This document shows, piece after piece, positions 54,644-58,313 of a DNA stretch of 64,000 nucleotides. A model generated the notes under the pieces. That model was not told the origin of the DNA. It was given only the letters and a program-made list of their open reading frames with translations, and did no database searches. Source of the DNA: Monoplex corrugatus (lineage: Eukaryota > Mollusca > Gastropoda > Littorinimorpha > Ranellidae); NCBI GenBank assembly GCA_030674185.1, contig JAPXFY010000026.1, positions 58,645,965-58,709,964 of the forward strand, written 5' to 3'. A program made the position numbers and the translations under genes. Each line of letters opens with the position of its first letter. Position 1 is the first letter of the stretch.

Positions 54644-55726
54644 TGTGTGTGTTTGGTGTGTGTATGTGCCTGCGTGAGAGAGAGATCCTGCTAGCCATGT
54701 CAGTACTCAGTGGTTAAATCGGAACATAGGATACTCCACATGCACATCTACAGGAGACTGAGGAAGCAGACTGCAGTAATATTATCTGCAGTGTGGGCTA
54801 AACAACAGATGCATGCATCTGAGAATAAAGCTTGGTACAATAAAAACAACAACAAAAACATACCGCAGGGTACAATAAAAACAACAACAAAAACATACCG
54901 CAAAGAATATAATGTACAGTGCAGTGTGAAATTATTATTCTTTTTATTTAATTTATACTACTGTGACACTGACAGCTAGAAATGACGAGACAAAGTCATG
55001 GTCTTTCACAATGTCGAAGTTTTATACCAGTCCCCTATCTATTCTGTAAACTATGATACTTATTAATATTGCAAACAAGTGTGATACCTAATGAAAACTG
55101 TAATCATATTTACCCACTACCCAGCACAGAACAACACACACACCCACATACCCAAACACAGAAAAGTGACAGGGAAACGCACACACATACACAAATGCAC
55201 ATACTCTTAAGTGCATGCAACACAATGCTACGCTAATATTTGAAAAACACATGTGCACATATAAAAGCCTAAAAAGGAAGCCACACACACACACACACAC
55301 GTGTACATAAAACTCTTACTAAGAAACAGGAAGGTAACACAAGAAAGCACTAGATCTGAACAAACTGCATTCCAATGCTCAATCGTCGATATTTATTCAG
55401 ACGGAGCTGTGGTGCTGCTGACATTTAAGGCCTAGTCTAATCTATCTAGTGGTTGTACTAATAGGCAGCACGGCAGTTACTGCTACTGCCGCAGTAGCAG
55501 TACACGACGACACGCACGATCAGCAGACAACTCGCGTGGTTGTACATACTACATACTGTGTTTTACTCTGAAATGTAAAACTGTGAATAAAGCACTGTGC
55601 GTGTGCTATACCTTTCATGTATTCCACATTCGTCAGGGATATCGCCTTCCATTTCGTTGCTTCTTCACAAAAACTGCTAGATCCTGAACTTGCTGCAGCA
55701 GAACTCTGACTTATGGAGTCCGCCAT
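28805..55726 (-). CDS. DOLPP1: DOLPP1, dolichyl-diphosphatase (gene span, 7 clear exons plus a probable 8th)
   Basis: The protein removes a phosphate from dolichyl diphosphate in the ER membrane, recycling the lipid carrier for N-glycosylation. Joining exons 1-7 gives 236 whole codons, against 238 residues in the human protein. All PAP2-superfamily motifs are present: KX6RP (K90, R97-P98), PSSH (112-115) and SRX5HX3Q (S163-R164, H170, Q174). Other diagnostic blocks are [14 protein letters not shown] and [11 protein letters not shown]. Codon phases agree at each junction (1, 0, 1, 2, 2, 2, 2), all acceptors are AG and all donors GT. Hydrophobic stretches fit a multi-pass membrane protein. The start codon context is AAAATGGCGG, which also matches a YY1 site. 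An upstream ATG in the leader is quickly closed by TGA. Introns of 2.7-5 kb are filled with repeats. Confidence 0.93.
29065..29480. repeat. Palindromic hairpin family P, locus 6
   Basis: Two palindromes. One at about 29100-29192 has a diverged right arm. The other is centred on CTGCAG at 29369-29374, where the left arm contains a 22-bp duplication (ACCCTTTCCACCAGCTTCCT) and both arms share private changes (GATTCCC with GGGAATC, CTTTCC with GGAAAG). Direct units flank both. Confidence 0.92.
29481..29760 (-). other. Unassigned; protein-like minus frame
   Basis: A 73-codon minus-strand frame at 29483-29704 has mixed composition (contains [20 protein letters not shown]) and stops just before the P locus. 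It lies inside DOLPP1 intron 7. No family is recognised and no splice site is convincing. It could be a retroelement relic. Confidence 0.2.
29773..30150. mobile_element. Foldback element D3, copy 1
   Basis: Two inverted arms of about 135 bp (29813-29947 and 29999-30134) surround a spacer of about 50 bp. Arm landmarks are AAGAATAAGAACGCGTATTT, GGCGCAAATTTTC, CCAACTGGCCTTTGTCAAG and AAACAAACAAACACCAGAT. Identity of the arms is high. There is no coding capacity. Confidence 0.88.
30151..30974. other. Unassigned intronic sequence
   Basis: No array or element identified. Plus-strand open frames near 30650-31025 lack recognisable motifs. Confidence 0.35.
30975..31735 (+). repeat. Diverged repeat units U1-U4, two with expanded (CA)n
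   Basis: Four units follow one another. Each has AATGTTNCCNNTGATGNCAT, then a CTCTGCCAAATCCACA motif, then either a long (CA)n (U1 at about 31022-31275, U3 at about 31466-31559) or a few CA bases (U2, U4). Each then has ATTATACAAG/TTATACA and ACTGTCAAGA. Further copies are at 32855 and 33755. Confidence 0.8.
31736..32226. other. Unassigned intronic sequence
   Basis: Low-complexity-free sequence with no recognised element or exon. Confidence 0.35.
32227..32346 (+). repeat. 20-bp minisatellite
   Basis: Six units of TGGTAGCCAGCCAACACTTC, one shortened and one with GGCAGC. Confidence 0.93.
32347..32854 (-). other. Unassigned; 101-codon minus frame
   Basis: A minus frame at 32531-32836 has normal composition (contains [19 protein letters not shown] and ends [13 protein letters not shown]). 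I recognise no family, and splice sites are not clear. It lies in DOLPP1 intron 7 and may be a transposon relic. Confidence 0.22.
32855..33205 (+). repeat. Repeat unit U5 with long (CA)n
   Basis: Same flanks as U1-U4 (AATGTTGCCACTGATGATG, then CTGCCAAATCCACAC) with about 250 bp of imperfect CA/CAGA repeat before TATTATACAAGTCATGTATAC. Confidence 0.85.
33215..33485 (+). mobile_element. SINE-like element D5, copy 1
   Basis: The order TGGCACAGAAATACAGCTCT, TTGCCTTTCCA, CTACCCAGC, CTTTCTTCA, GAGGTCTTTACCACCTCA and TTATGGCTATAGGA parallels the copy at 39768-40035. The head resembles a tRNA A-box region. Diverged. Confidence 0.6.
33486..33634 (+). pseudogene. C-terminal end of a Penelope-like element protein
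   Basis: The frame reads [20 protein letters not shown], then [11 protein letters not shown], and stops at 33632-33634. The pattern EA-YI----PTLNRD followed by LP--Y--L is the usual ending of Penelope-like retroelement polyproteins, after the GIY-YIG endonuclease. I judged this from family knowledge. Everything upstream is missing: the reverse transcriptase and most of the endonuclease are replaced by D5. A hammerhead-like fold follows within 20 bases, as in known Penelope-like elements. Confidence 0.6.
33651..33721 (+). ncRNA. Degenerate hammerhead ribozyme of a Penelope-like element
   Basis: Core CTGAAGA (33661-33667) and GAAA (33687-33690) match the CUGANGA and GAAA hammerhead boxes. Stem II is GTCGGC with GCCGAT (33669-33674 and 33681-33686, one G-U pair). 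Stem III is GCTAC with GTAGC (33691-33695 and 33703-33707, perfect). Stem I is CAGTTGC with GTAACTG (33653-33659 and 33715-33721, one G-U pair). Defects are a C at 33708 where the U of the NUH cleavage triplet is expected, and a run of T that bulges stem I near the core. It is probably inactive or slow. Confidence 0.6.
33755..33800 (+). repeat. Repeat unit U6, start only
   Basis: TTTAATGTTGCCACTGATGA followed by TTTCTCTGC, then the homology stops. It is a truncated copy of the U family, 120 bp from DOLPP1 exon 7. Confidence 0.65.
33921..34010 (-). CDS. DOLPP1: DOLPP1 exon 7
   Basis: 90 nt, acceptor TTGCAG before 34010, donor GTAAGG after 33921. It encodes [20 protein letters not shown] followed by EYTSSRSEA. 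The matching human segment is PVSEFFLIRD..LIPNVLWFEYT. The split first codon AG-T (Ser) fixes the preceding exon 6 donor at 38481. Confidence 0.93.
34180..34445 (+). repeat. (CA)n-rich block with CG-containing variants
   Basis: CACACA interrupted by CACGCACGC and short T/G substitutions. Open frames are Thr-His repeats. Confidence 0.93.
34497..34967 (+). repeat. 58-bp minisatellite
   Basis: Eight nearly identical units of GGACATGAAGGGAGGTAACA, AAGTCAGACACACAGACAGT and CTGAAAGACAACCACACA. Low divergence indicates recent expansion. Confidence 0.97.
34968..35220 (+). other. Unassigned AAGA/ACAAGAC-rich sequence
   Basis: Loose repeats of GAATAAGAATG and AACAAGACA recall the arms of element D3, but homology is too weak to call. 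Confidence 0.3.
35221..36030 (+). mobile_element. SINE-like element D1, copy 2, split by another SINE
   Basis: The D1 head (B-box-like GGGTTCACATCCCC near 35262) continues to about 35410, and the D1 body resumes at about 35697 with ATCCCCTTCACTGATGC and TGACTGTATCTCTCAGGCC. An internal tandem duplication of about 65 bp (GGTCGACACCAGGATATGTT) lies at 35802-35915. Confidence 0.7.
35411..35696 (-). mobile_element. tRNA-derived SINE with intact Pol III promoter
   Basis: Reading the minus strand, the head has an A box at 35683-35665 (TAGTCGAGTGGTTAGAGCG) and a B box at 35639-35629 (GGTTCGAATCC) at tRNA-like spacing. The body ends in (TTTAACC)n-like tail units at about 35415-35432. It is inserted inside a D1 element. 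Box integrity suggests a relatively young copy that could still bind TFIIIC. Confidence 0.85.
36037..36351 (-). pseudogene. 5'-truncated LINE 3' end (family L-A), reverse orientation
   Basis: The reverse complement runs from CCATGGACAGCAAAGAAAAC to GCGGCAGGGCACCTGATGAT and the simple tail. It is highly similar to the end of the 37033-37770 copy and is interrupted by indels. Its 5' truncation falls at almost the same place as in the 8186 copy. Confidence 0.88.
36505..36760 (+). mobile_element. SINE-like element D1, copy 3 (body only)
   Basis: AGGTGTCTGTATCTCTCAGG, then GCATAGAGTACAGCCCTATC and GGATGGAACTCCATAGCATC, as in copy 1. The tRNA-like head is absent. Confidence 0.75.
36770..36990 (-). 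pseudogene. Decayed LINE fragment (family L-C)
   Basis: The minus strand translates to [20 protein letters not shown] and [11 protein letters not shown]. It matches the conserved C-terminal pattern RWIGH....D.I.R.AL.WTP.G.R.RGRP of many non-LTR retrotransposon proteins. Frame breaks and an in-frame stop show decay. Confidence 0.6.
37033..37770 (+). pseudogene. 5'-truncated LINE with intact C-terminal frame (family L-A)
   Basis: The frame is open from 37033 (37075 is only its first ATG) to the stop at 37726-37728, followed by a (GAT)n tail at 37729-37764. It encodes the end of a non-LTR retrotransposon reverse transcriptase: [32 protein letters not shown], and then [14 protein letters not shown] and [13 protein letters not shown]. 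The FADD catalytic box is upstream of the truncation. It lies in DOLPP1 intron 6, antisense to the gene. No stops in about 230 codons points to a recent insertion. Confidence 0.88.
37771..38480. other. Unassigned intronic sequence
   Basis: No element or exon recognised between the LINE tail and exon 6. Confidence 0.35.
38481..38609 (-). CDS. DOLPP1: DOLPP1 exon 6 (active-site motif 3)
   Basis: 129 nt, acceptor GTTGCAG before 38609. It encodes [20 protein letters not shown] and then [12 protein letters not shown], completing the SRX5HX3Q motif with the Arg split over the exon 5 junction. Two donors are possible: GTCAGT after 38481 and GTATGT after 38466. The first gives an exact-length match to vertebrate DOLPP1 and is preferred. 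The second would add five residues. Confidence 0.93.
38640..39182 (+). mobile_element. Dispersed element D2, copy 1
   Basis: A 540-bp sequence shared with 47608-48207 and 51127-51660. It runs from GCCAAGCCGATTGCGTAGAG through CACATATCAATGCATTTGCG and CTCACCTCCCTAGA to TACTGAAAGAGCCCCGGCAT. It has no terminal inverted repeats that I can see and no coding frame on its sense strand. The minus strand is partly open in all three copies (GGSFSIN-IP-FWKFCA). It could be a SINE or the end of an unrecognised LINE. Confidence 0.8.
39269..39430 (-). pseudogene. DOLPP1: Decayed tandem duplicates of the start of DOLPP1 exon 6
   Basis: On the minus strand, a copy starting at 39328 has acceptor TTTCAG and reads [13 protein letters not shown], then TAG (39291-39289) where exon 6 has Trp. 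The homology continues upstream into the intron. A second copy lies exactly 60 bp away (start 39388, [12 protein letters not shown]) and a partial third follows to 39430. It is a 60-bp tandem repeat made from a host splice acceptor and exon. The stop makes inclusion non-productive. Confidence 0.75.
39552..39640 (+). mobile_element. D2 fragment with a 28-base G run
   Basis: The D2 start (TAAAGCCCAGCTGACTGCAC, AGAGCCAT) is followed by 28 consecutive G (39589-39616) where other copies have about 50 bp of normal sequence. It resumes with AGAAAGAAAAGAAAATTAA. The G run may be an assembly or sequencing artefact. Confidence 0.75.
39768..40035 (+). mobile_element. SINE-like element D5, copy 2
   Basis: The head GAGGCCTGGATGGCACAGAG, then AAACACTCGCCTTCCAAGCT, resembles a tRNA with an A box. 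The body has CAGTCTACCCAGC and GAGGTCTCTACCACCTCATT and ends at GGGTTATGGGATAAAT, parallel to 33215-33485. Confidence 0.65.
40370..41083. mobile_element. TA-flanked DNA element, 714 bp
   Basis: The left end CCTTAGAGCAACAA (40372) and the right end TTGTTGCTCTAAGG (ending 41081) are inverted, with weaker pairing over about 30 bp and TA outside each end. Related subterminal motifs lie at 40539 (ATAGTCCGTTGTTGC) and 40591 (GAGCAACAATGGACTACTG). No transposase frame. The right end lies 22 bp from DOLPP1 exon 5. Confidence 0.6.
41105..41197 (-). CDS. DOLPP1: DOLPP1 exon 5
   Basis: 93 nt, acceptor TACACAG before 41197, donor GTGAGT after 41105. It encodes [20 protein letters not shown] and [10 protein letters not shown], a membrane-spanning stretch ending in the Ser of the SR catalytic motif. 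Phases are 2 in and 2 out. Confidence 0.93.
41213..41462 (+). repeat. (CA)n microsatellites
   Basis: Two CA tracts (41213-41291 and 41399-41462). The first ends within 15 bp of the exon 5 acceptor, so on the transcribed strand it forms a (TG)n just upstream of the splice site. Confidence 0.95.
41525..41806 (+). mobile_element. SINE-like element D1, copy 4
   Basis: B-box-like GTGGTTTCGAACCCC near 41577, then TGAGGGGGTTTTCAGCCTCA, ATCACTGAGGGTGTTGCT and a short end. The later D1 core is missing. Confidence 0.7.
41807..42405. other. Unassigned, relatively CpG-containing
   Basis: No repeat recognised. CpG density rises around 41990-42430 ahead of the start-codon-like site at 42406. Confidence 0.35.
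42406..42516 (+). CDS. Candidate plus-strand first exon or short ORF inside DOLPP1 intron 4
   Basis: ATCATGGCGGCC is an excellent initiation context and a YY1-type motif. The frame reads [20 protein letters not shown] then [16 protein letters not shown] and stops. Possible donors inside the frame (T/GTAAAC near 42486, T/GTGATC near 42455) are weak. I recognise no family. It may be the first exon of a nested gene on the opposite strand, a relic, or chance. Confidence 0.3.
   Translation: MAAFEAISESPVNEFLSVIVKLKDKRCKHRLIFHEN
42517..44451. other. Unassigned; old diverged duplication at 43640-43930
   Basis: TTGATTCACATGCAAAATTTCA (near 43667) and TTGATTCACATGCAAAGTTTCA (near 43838) head two similar stretches of about 110 bp, followed by GTTGGCCCG and TTTGGCCTG. 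Otherwise AT-rich without recognised elements. Confidence 0.4.
44452..44620 (+). mobile_element. SINE-like element D1, copy 5 (3' part)
   Basis: CATAGAGTACAGCCATGTTA, CTGTCTCAATCCTAGATGGA and CAGCATCATGATTATCAT as in copy 1. Confidence 0.72.
44679..44775 (-). CDS. DOLPP1: DOLPP1 exon 4 (active-site motif 2)
   Basis: 97 nt, acceptor TTTTTTAG before 44775. It encodes [20 protein letters not shown] and [15 protein letters not shown] carries the proton-donor histidine of the PAP2 fold. The donor GTCACA after 44679 is weak, but the phase with exon 5 confirms it. Confidence 0.94.
44922..45306 (+). repeat. 57-bp minisatellite
   Basis: Seven units of CAGCTATATGACTTATGCCA, TGAACATTTCAGACCTTAAC and CATTACCGGCTTATGTA. 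57 bp is 19 codons, so a plus-strand frame of repeated [19 protein letters not shown] is open. One unit lacks a C and shifts the frame. It lies in DOLPP1 intron 3. Confidence 0.96.
45307..45639. other. Unassigned intronic sequence
   Basis: No element recognised. Confidence 0.35.
45640..46575 (+). repeat. ~62-66 bp minisatellite with embedded (CA)n
   Basis: About 14 units contain AACCACAGAGATTATAGTCT, AGTGCACATTGTGTGTGTTA and TGGGGAGCTCTACACACACA. Units before 45900 are strongly degenerate and later ones are nearly identical, so the array is younger toward its right side. TGTGTGTG and CACACACA in each unit can pair. Confidence 0.95.
46785..47240. repeat. Palindromic hairpin family P, locus 7
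   Basis: Five inverted-orientation units of about 64 bp (CTGCACTGTCGACCATGCCA, GCAAAACATAAACTTAACCC) lead into a palindrome centred on CTGCAG at 47167-47172. The change CCCTGTGAC/GTCACAGGG is shared by both arms and found nowhere else in the window. Two mismatches remain. Confidence 0.93.
47241..47607 (-). other. Unassigned; protein-like minus frame
   Basis: A minus frame at 47326-47571 (contains [20 protein letters not shown]) has no recognised domain. Possibly a dispersed-repeat translation. Confidence 0.25.
47608..48207 (+). mobile_element. Dispersed element D2, copy 2
   Basis: Full-length match to copy 1, plus an internal tandem duplication of about 70 bp at 47655-47795 (AAAGAAAATTAAGTACACAT, ATCAATGCATTCGTC twice). 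Confidence 0.85.
48430..48725. mobile_element. Foldback element D3, copy 2 (left arm shortened)
   Basis: The left arm (GAACCAGAAAAAACATGAAT to ACAAGACAGGAGCAAATTT) lacks its inner part. The right arm is complete from TTTTTGTATCTGGTG to GCGGGCAATCACACTTGTTT. Confidence 0.85.
48947..49031 (-). CDS. DOLPP1: DOLPP1 exon 3 (active-site motif 1)
   Basis: 85 nt, acceptor GTTTCAG before 49031, donor GTACAT after 48947. It encodes [20 protein letters not shown] and [10 protein letters not shown]6RP is the first PAP2 phosphatase motif. The human counterpart is [26 protein letters not shown]. Phases are 0 in and 1 out. Confidence 0.94.
49290..49444 (+). repeat. (CT)n followed by (CA)n
   Basis: TCTCTC tract to about 49345, then a short mixed part, then a CACACA tract. 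Confidence 0.95.
49545..50445 (+). pseudogene. 5'-truncated CR1/L2-like LINE (family L-B)
   Basis: One frame is open from about 49545 to the stop at 50104-50106. It encodes the C-terminal reverse-transcriptase region: [52 protein letters not shown], and then [29 protein letters not shown] and [12 protein letters not shown]. The order is typical of CR1/L2-group elements. The 3' UTR contains a (GT)n tract (50253-50370) and ends GCGCTATATAAATATTGTAA then ATTATTATTA. The catalytic half is missing. It lies in DOLPP1 intron 2, antisense to the gene. Confidence 0.9.
50633..50712 (+). repeat. Palindromic hairpin family P, single unit
   Basis: One direct unit (TAACATGGTTGACAATGCAG, GAGTCAAAGGGTT) preceded by a short inverted end TAACCCTTTGAG. 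Confidence 0.85.
50713..51126. other. Unassigned intronic sequence
   Basis: No element or exon recognised. Confidence 0.35.
51127..51660 (+). mobile_element. Dispersed element D2, copy 3
   Basis: Diverged full-length copy, ending at TACTGAAAGAGCCCCCGGCA and ATCCCCACAT, about 30 bp from the donor of DOLPP1 exon 2. Confidence 0.83.
51690..51790 (-). CDS. DOLPP1: DOLPP1 exon 2
   Basis: 101 nt, acceptor GTTTTCAG before 51790, donor GTACGC after 51690. It encodes [20 protein letters not shown] and [13 protein letters not shown]. The human counterpart is [33 protein letters not shown]. It is the first membrane segment. Foldback element D3 begins 17 bp outside the acceptor and element D2 ends about 30 bp outside the donor. 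Confidence 0.95.
51808..52226. mobile_element. Foldback element D3, copy 3 (longest hairpin)
   Basis: Arms of about 180-190 bp. The pairing here extends further toward the centre than in copy 1, to AAAGACTGAAACTTCCCTGC with GCAGGGAAGTTTCGCTTTCA. The loop is under 30 bp. Confidence 0.88.
52227..52418. other. Unassigned T-rich sequence
   Basis: Pyrimidine-rich, no element recognised. Confidence 0.35.
52419..52495 (+). repeat. tRNA-like sequence
   Basis: CCCTGTTAGCTCAGAGTGCC resembles a D-arm/A box and GTGGATTCAACCC a B box at tRNA-like spacing. Arms do not pair well, so it is not a functional tRNA. It could be a tRNA-derived SINE head adjoining the LINE. Confidence 0.4.
52496..53446 (-). pseudogene. 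LINE reverse-transcriptase fragment with two frameshifts (family L-D)
   Basis: The minus strand encodes [26 protein letters not shown], the catalytic box LLFADDCAL, and then [22 protein letters not shown] and the C-terminal RGRPKLRF, with a stop just below 52500. A one-base loss near 53331 and a second frame change near 53210 break the frame before the FADD box. The 5' part (endonuclease) is absent. The final 255 codons are uninterrupted. It lies in DOLPP1 intron 1, sense to the gene. Confidence 0.9.
53540..53780 (+). mobile_element. Dispersed gastropod-type repeat
   Basis: Landmarks GCAGGATCTTTAACGTGCAT, TGTTCTGCATATGTGTACAC, ACCTGGGAGATTGGAAAACT and CTCCACCATTTACCCAC. I associate this order with a widespread mollusc repeat, from memory. 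A reverse, more diverged copy is at 12865-13130. Confidence 0.6.
53781..54114. other. Unassigned; possible short MITE at 53855-53970
   Basis: ACAGTGGAGTACAGC on the left and GAGGATTCTACTATAT on the right are weakly inverted and TA-flanked. Not strong enough for a firm call. Confidence 0.3.
54115..54655 (+). repeat. (GT)n and (GA)n microsatellite cluster
   Basis: GT tracts at 54115-54241, 54394-54436, 54465-54522 and 54598-54650, with a GA tract at 54521-54561. Confidence 0.95.
54656..55611. other. Unassigned, DOLPP1 intron 1
   Basis: A 30-bp direct duplication (TACAATAAAAACAACAACAA) lies at 54837-54903. Nothing else recognised. Confidence 0.4.
55612..55726 (-). CDS. DOLPP1: DOLPP1 exon 1
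   Basis: 115 coding nt from ATG at 55726-55724, donor GTATAG after 55612. It encodes [20 protein letters not shown] then [18 protein letters not shown] plus one base. VEY matches the conserved segment just before GDL in vertebrates. The Ser/Ala-rich start is specific to this lineage. Confidence 0.88.
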
Positions 55727-56503
55727 TTTGACCCAACAGAGTAAAGTCAGAGTGGCTTGATTTTCGTACTCATTTTTGCCAGCAACAATTCAGGTATGGA
55801 GGAGTGTTTGTAACGCTGATAATGATAACAACAATGATAGAAATAAAAAGAATATTACAAATAATATTAACAATAATAGTAATAATAACGCAACCAACTA
55901 GACTCTAGTTATTGCAAAATTGTCAAGCCATACGAAATTTTCTTTTCTCTAATAAAAGGAAAGCATCAAAACAACGATGGTGTGATTGAGTGTGTCTGTG
56001 TGTGTGTGTGTGGAGGGGGGTACCAATCGACGCGAGGTACACAGTATCGCCGATGGTGAGCGGCATTCGTATGGCATGTTCCAAAAAATATTTACTCTCT
56101 GACACTGGGCCTACTTTTTCGTGTTTTAACAATTAGGTAACTAACTCCGTAATCAGCTGATGCATTTATTCATTTTATTATTTTTACAACATTATGAGCA
56201 AAAAACAAAACAAACCAAACCAAAACAAAGAAATTTGGCCGCACACAGTGGTGATGCGCTCTATAAGAGGAGAGCATCCCGAGTTTCACATGGTTAATCC
56301 ATTGTGACAAAAAGAAATGAATACGAATATGATATGAATATTTCATTGTCTTTTCTTCGTATAAAGTTTACATTGTACAAAAAATAAAGTTGATAACTAT
56401 GTTTAAACAAAGTTAGGCGTATAAATTATGTAAGAAATCAACCACCCTACAAATTATGCATTTTCTTTGGTCTCTGGGTATGTTCTGCATCTGGGTACAT
56501 CTC
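55727..56503 (-). promoter_or_regulatory. DOLPP1 upstream region (leader and putative promoter)
   Basis: The AAAATGGCGGAC around the start codon matches a YY1 motif often found at TATA-less housekeeping promoters. I see no TATA box at a convincing distance. A minus frame at about 56020-56130 looks protein-like, but I cannot assign it. Confidence 0.35.
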
Positions 56504-56650
56504 AATACGTCCCAGGTTCGATACGTCCCAGGTTCGATACATCCCAGGTTCGACGCGTCCTAGGTTCGACGCGTTCCAGGTTCGATACGTCCAGGTTCGA
56601 TACGTCCCAGGTTCGTTGCATCCCTGGTTCGATACGTCCCAGGTTTGAGG
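56504..56650 (+). repeat. 16-bp CpG-rich minisatellite
   Basis: Nine units of GGTTCGATACGTCCCA with substitutions (GACGCGTCC, GTTGCATCC). Each unit has up to two or three CpGs and carries GGTTCGA, the core of a Pol III B box. It lies about 0.8-0.9 kb upstream of the DOLPP1 start codon. Confidence 0.93.
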
Positions 56651-56715
56651 GGTCCGTTTTAGGGCAAAAAGTGGATACACCATGTAACACGAAAAACAGT
56701 ATAAATCCTGTTTAT

Positions 56716-57408
<693 letters not shown>

Positions 57409-57504
<96 letters not shown>

Positions 57505-57590
57505 TGCGGGTGTACGCGTGTGTGTGTGTGGTTGTGCGCGCGTATGTATGTGTTGCGCGCGTGCGTGTGTGTGTGTATGTACAATTTTAC
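57409..57590 (+). repeat. (GT)n microsatellite with GC-containing tail
   Basis: Pure GT to about 57500, then degenerate GTGCGCGCG. Confidence 0.95.
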
Positions 57591-58313
57591 TTCATACTGT
57601 ATTGTGTGTGAGAGGATCACCTTGACCTTGTTATTTGTTTCCTTCCACAACAATCCAAACTAAAAACAAATTTACACGAAGTGGAGTTTTTGTTTTGTTT
57701 TCTTTTTGTTTTCTCTTGGTTTTCTTTCATTGTTTTGTATTTCTGTCTAAATGCTTTCCACTTTCTTTGATTGTACGAAAGGTTTCATATCATTTTTAAA
57801 GATCTTTACATTTTTTTTTTCGTCTGATATTTTACAATACTGAAGACCAAAGACGCCACAAATTCTCTTTCTGATCAGTACGGTGGAACCTGTTTACAAT
57901 GACCCTCCACGTAAAGACCCCTCTTTATAAAGATTTACTATTCAGGAAAATACCACTGTCTGGAGAGAGTAATTTTACCCCTGTATAAGGATTCCCCATT
58001 ATAAAGATACTTCTTTTTATGGACTTTTATGGTCGTTATACACAAGTTTCATTGTATTCAAAAAATTCCAGAAAATATACCACAGCAGTGTTTGTGAAAT
58101 CGAAATGAAATATTAGAATGCAGGGACGTCTGCCGTATTATACACTGACTCATGGCACTGACACATGTTATTCTGTATGATCCGTCATATGACACAATCA
58201 GATCAGTTTCAGTCTCTGCTGTCTTGTTGGCATATAGCGCAATATGCTACGCTACATTGTGAGATTTTGCAACATTGGTTTATGCGAGTCACTCAAAACA
58301 GCTCCACGTGGTC
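57591..58313. other. Unassigned; possible MITE remnant near 57880-58060
   Basis: ACGGTGGAACCTGTTTACAA at 57880 resembles the ends of pogo/Tigger-type MITEs. The partner end is unclear. Confidence 0.3.
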
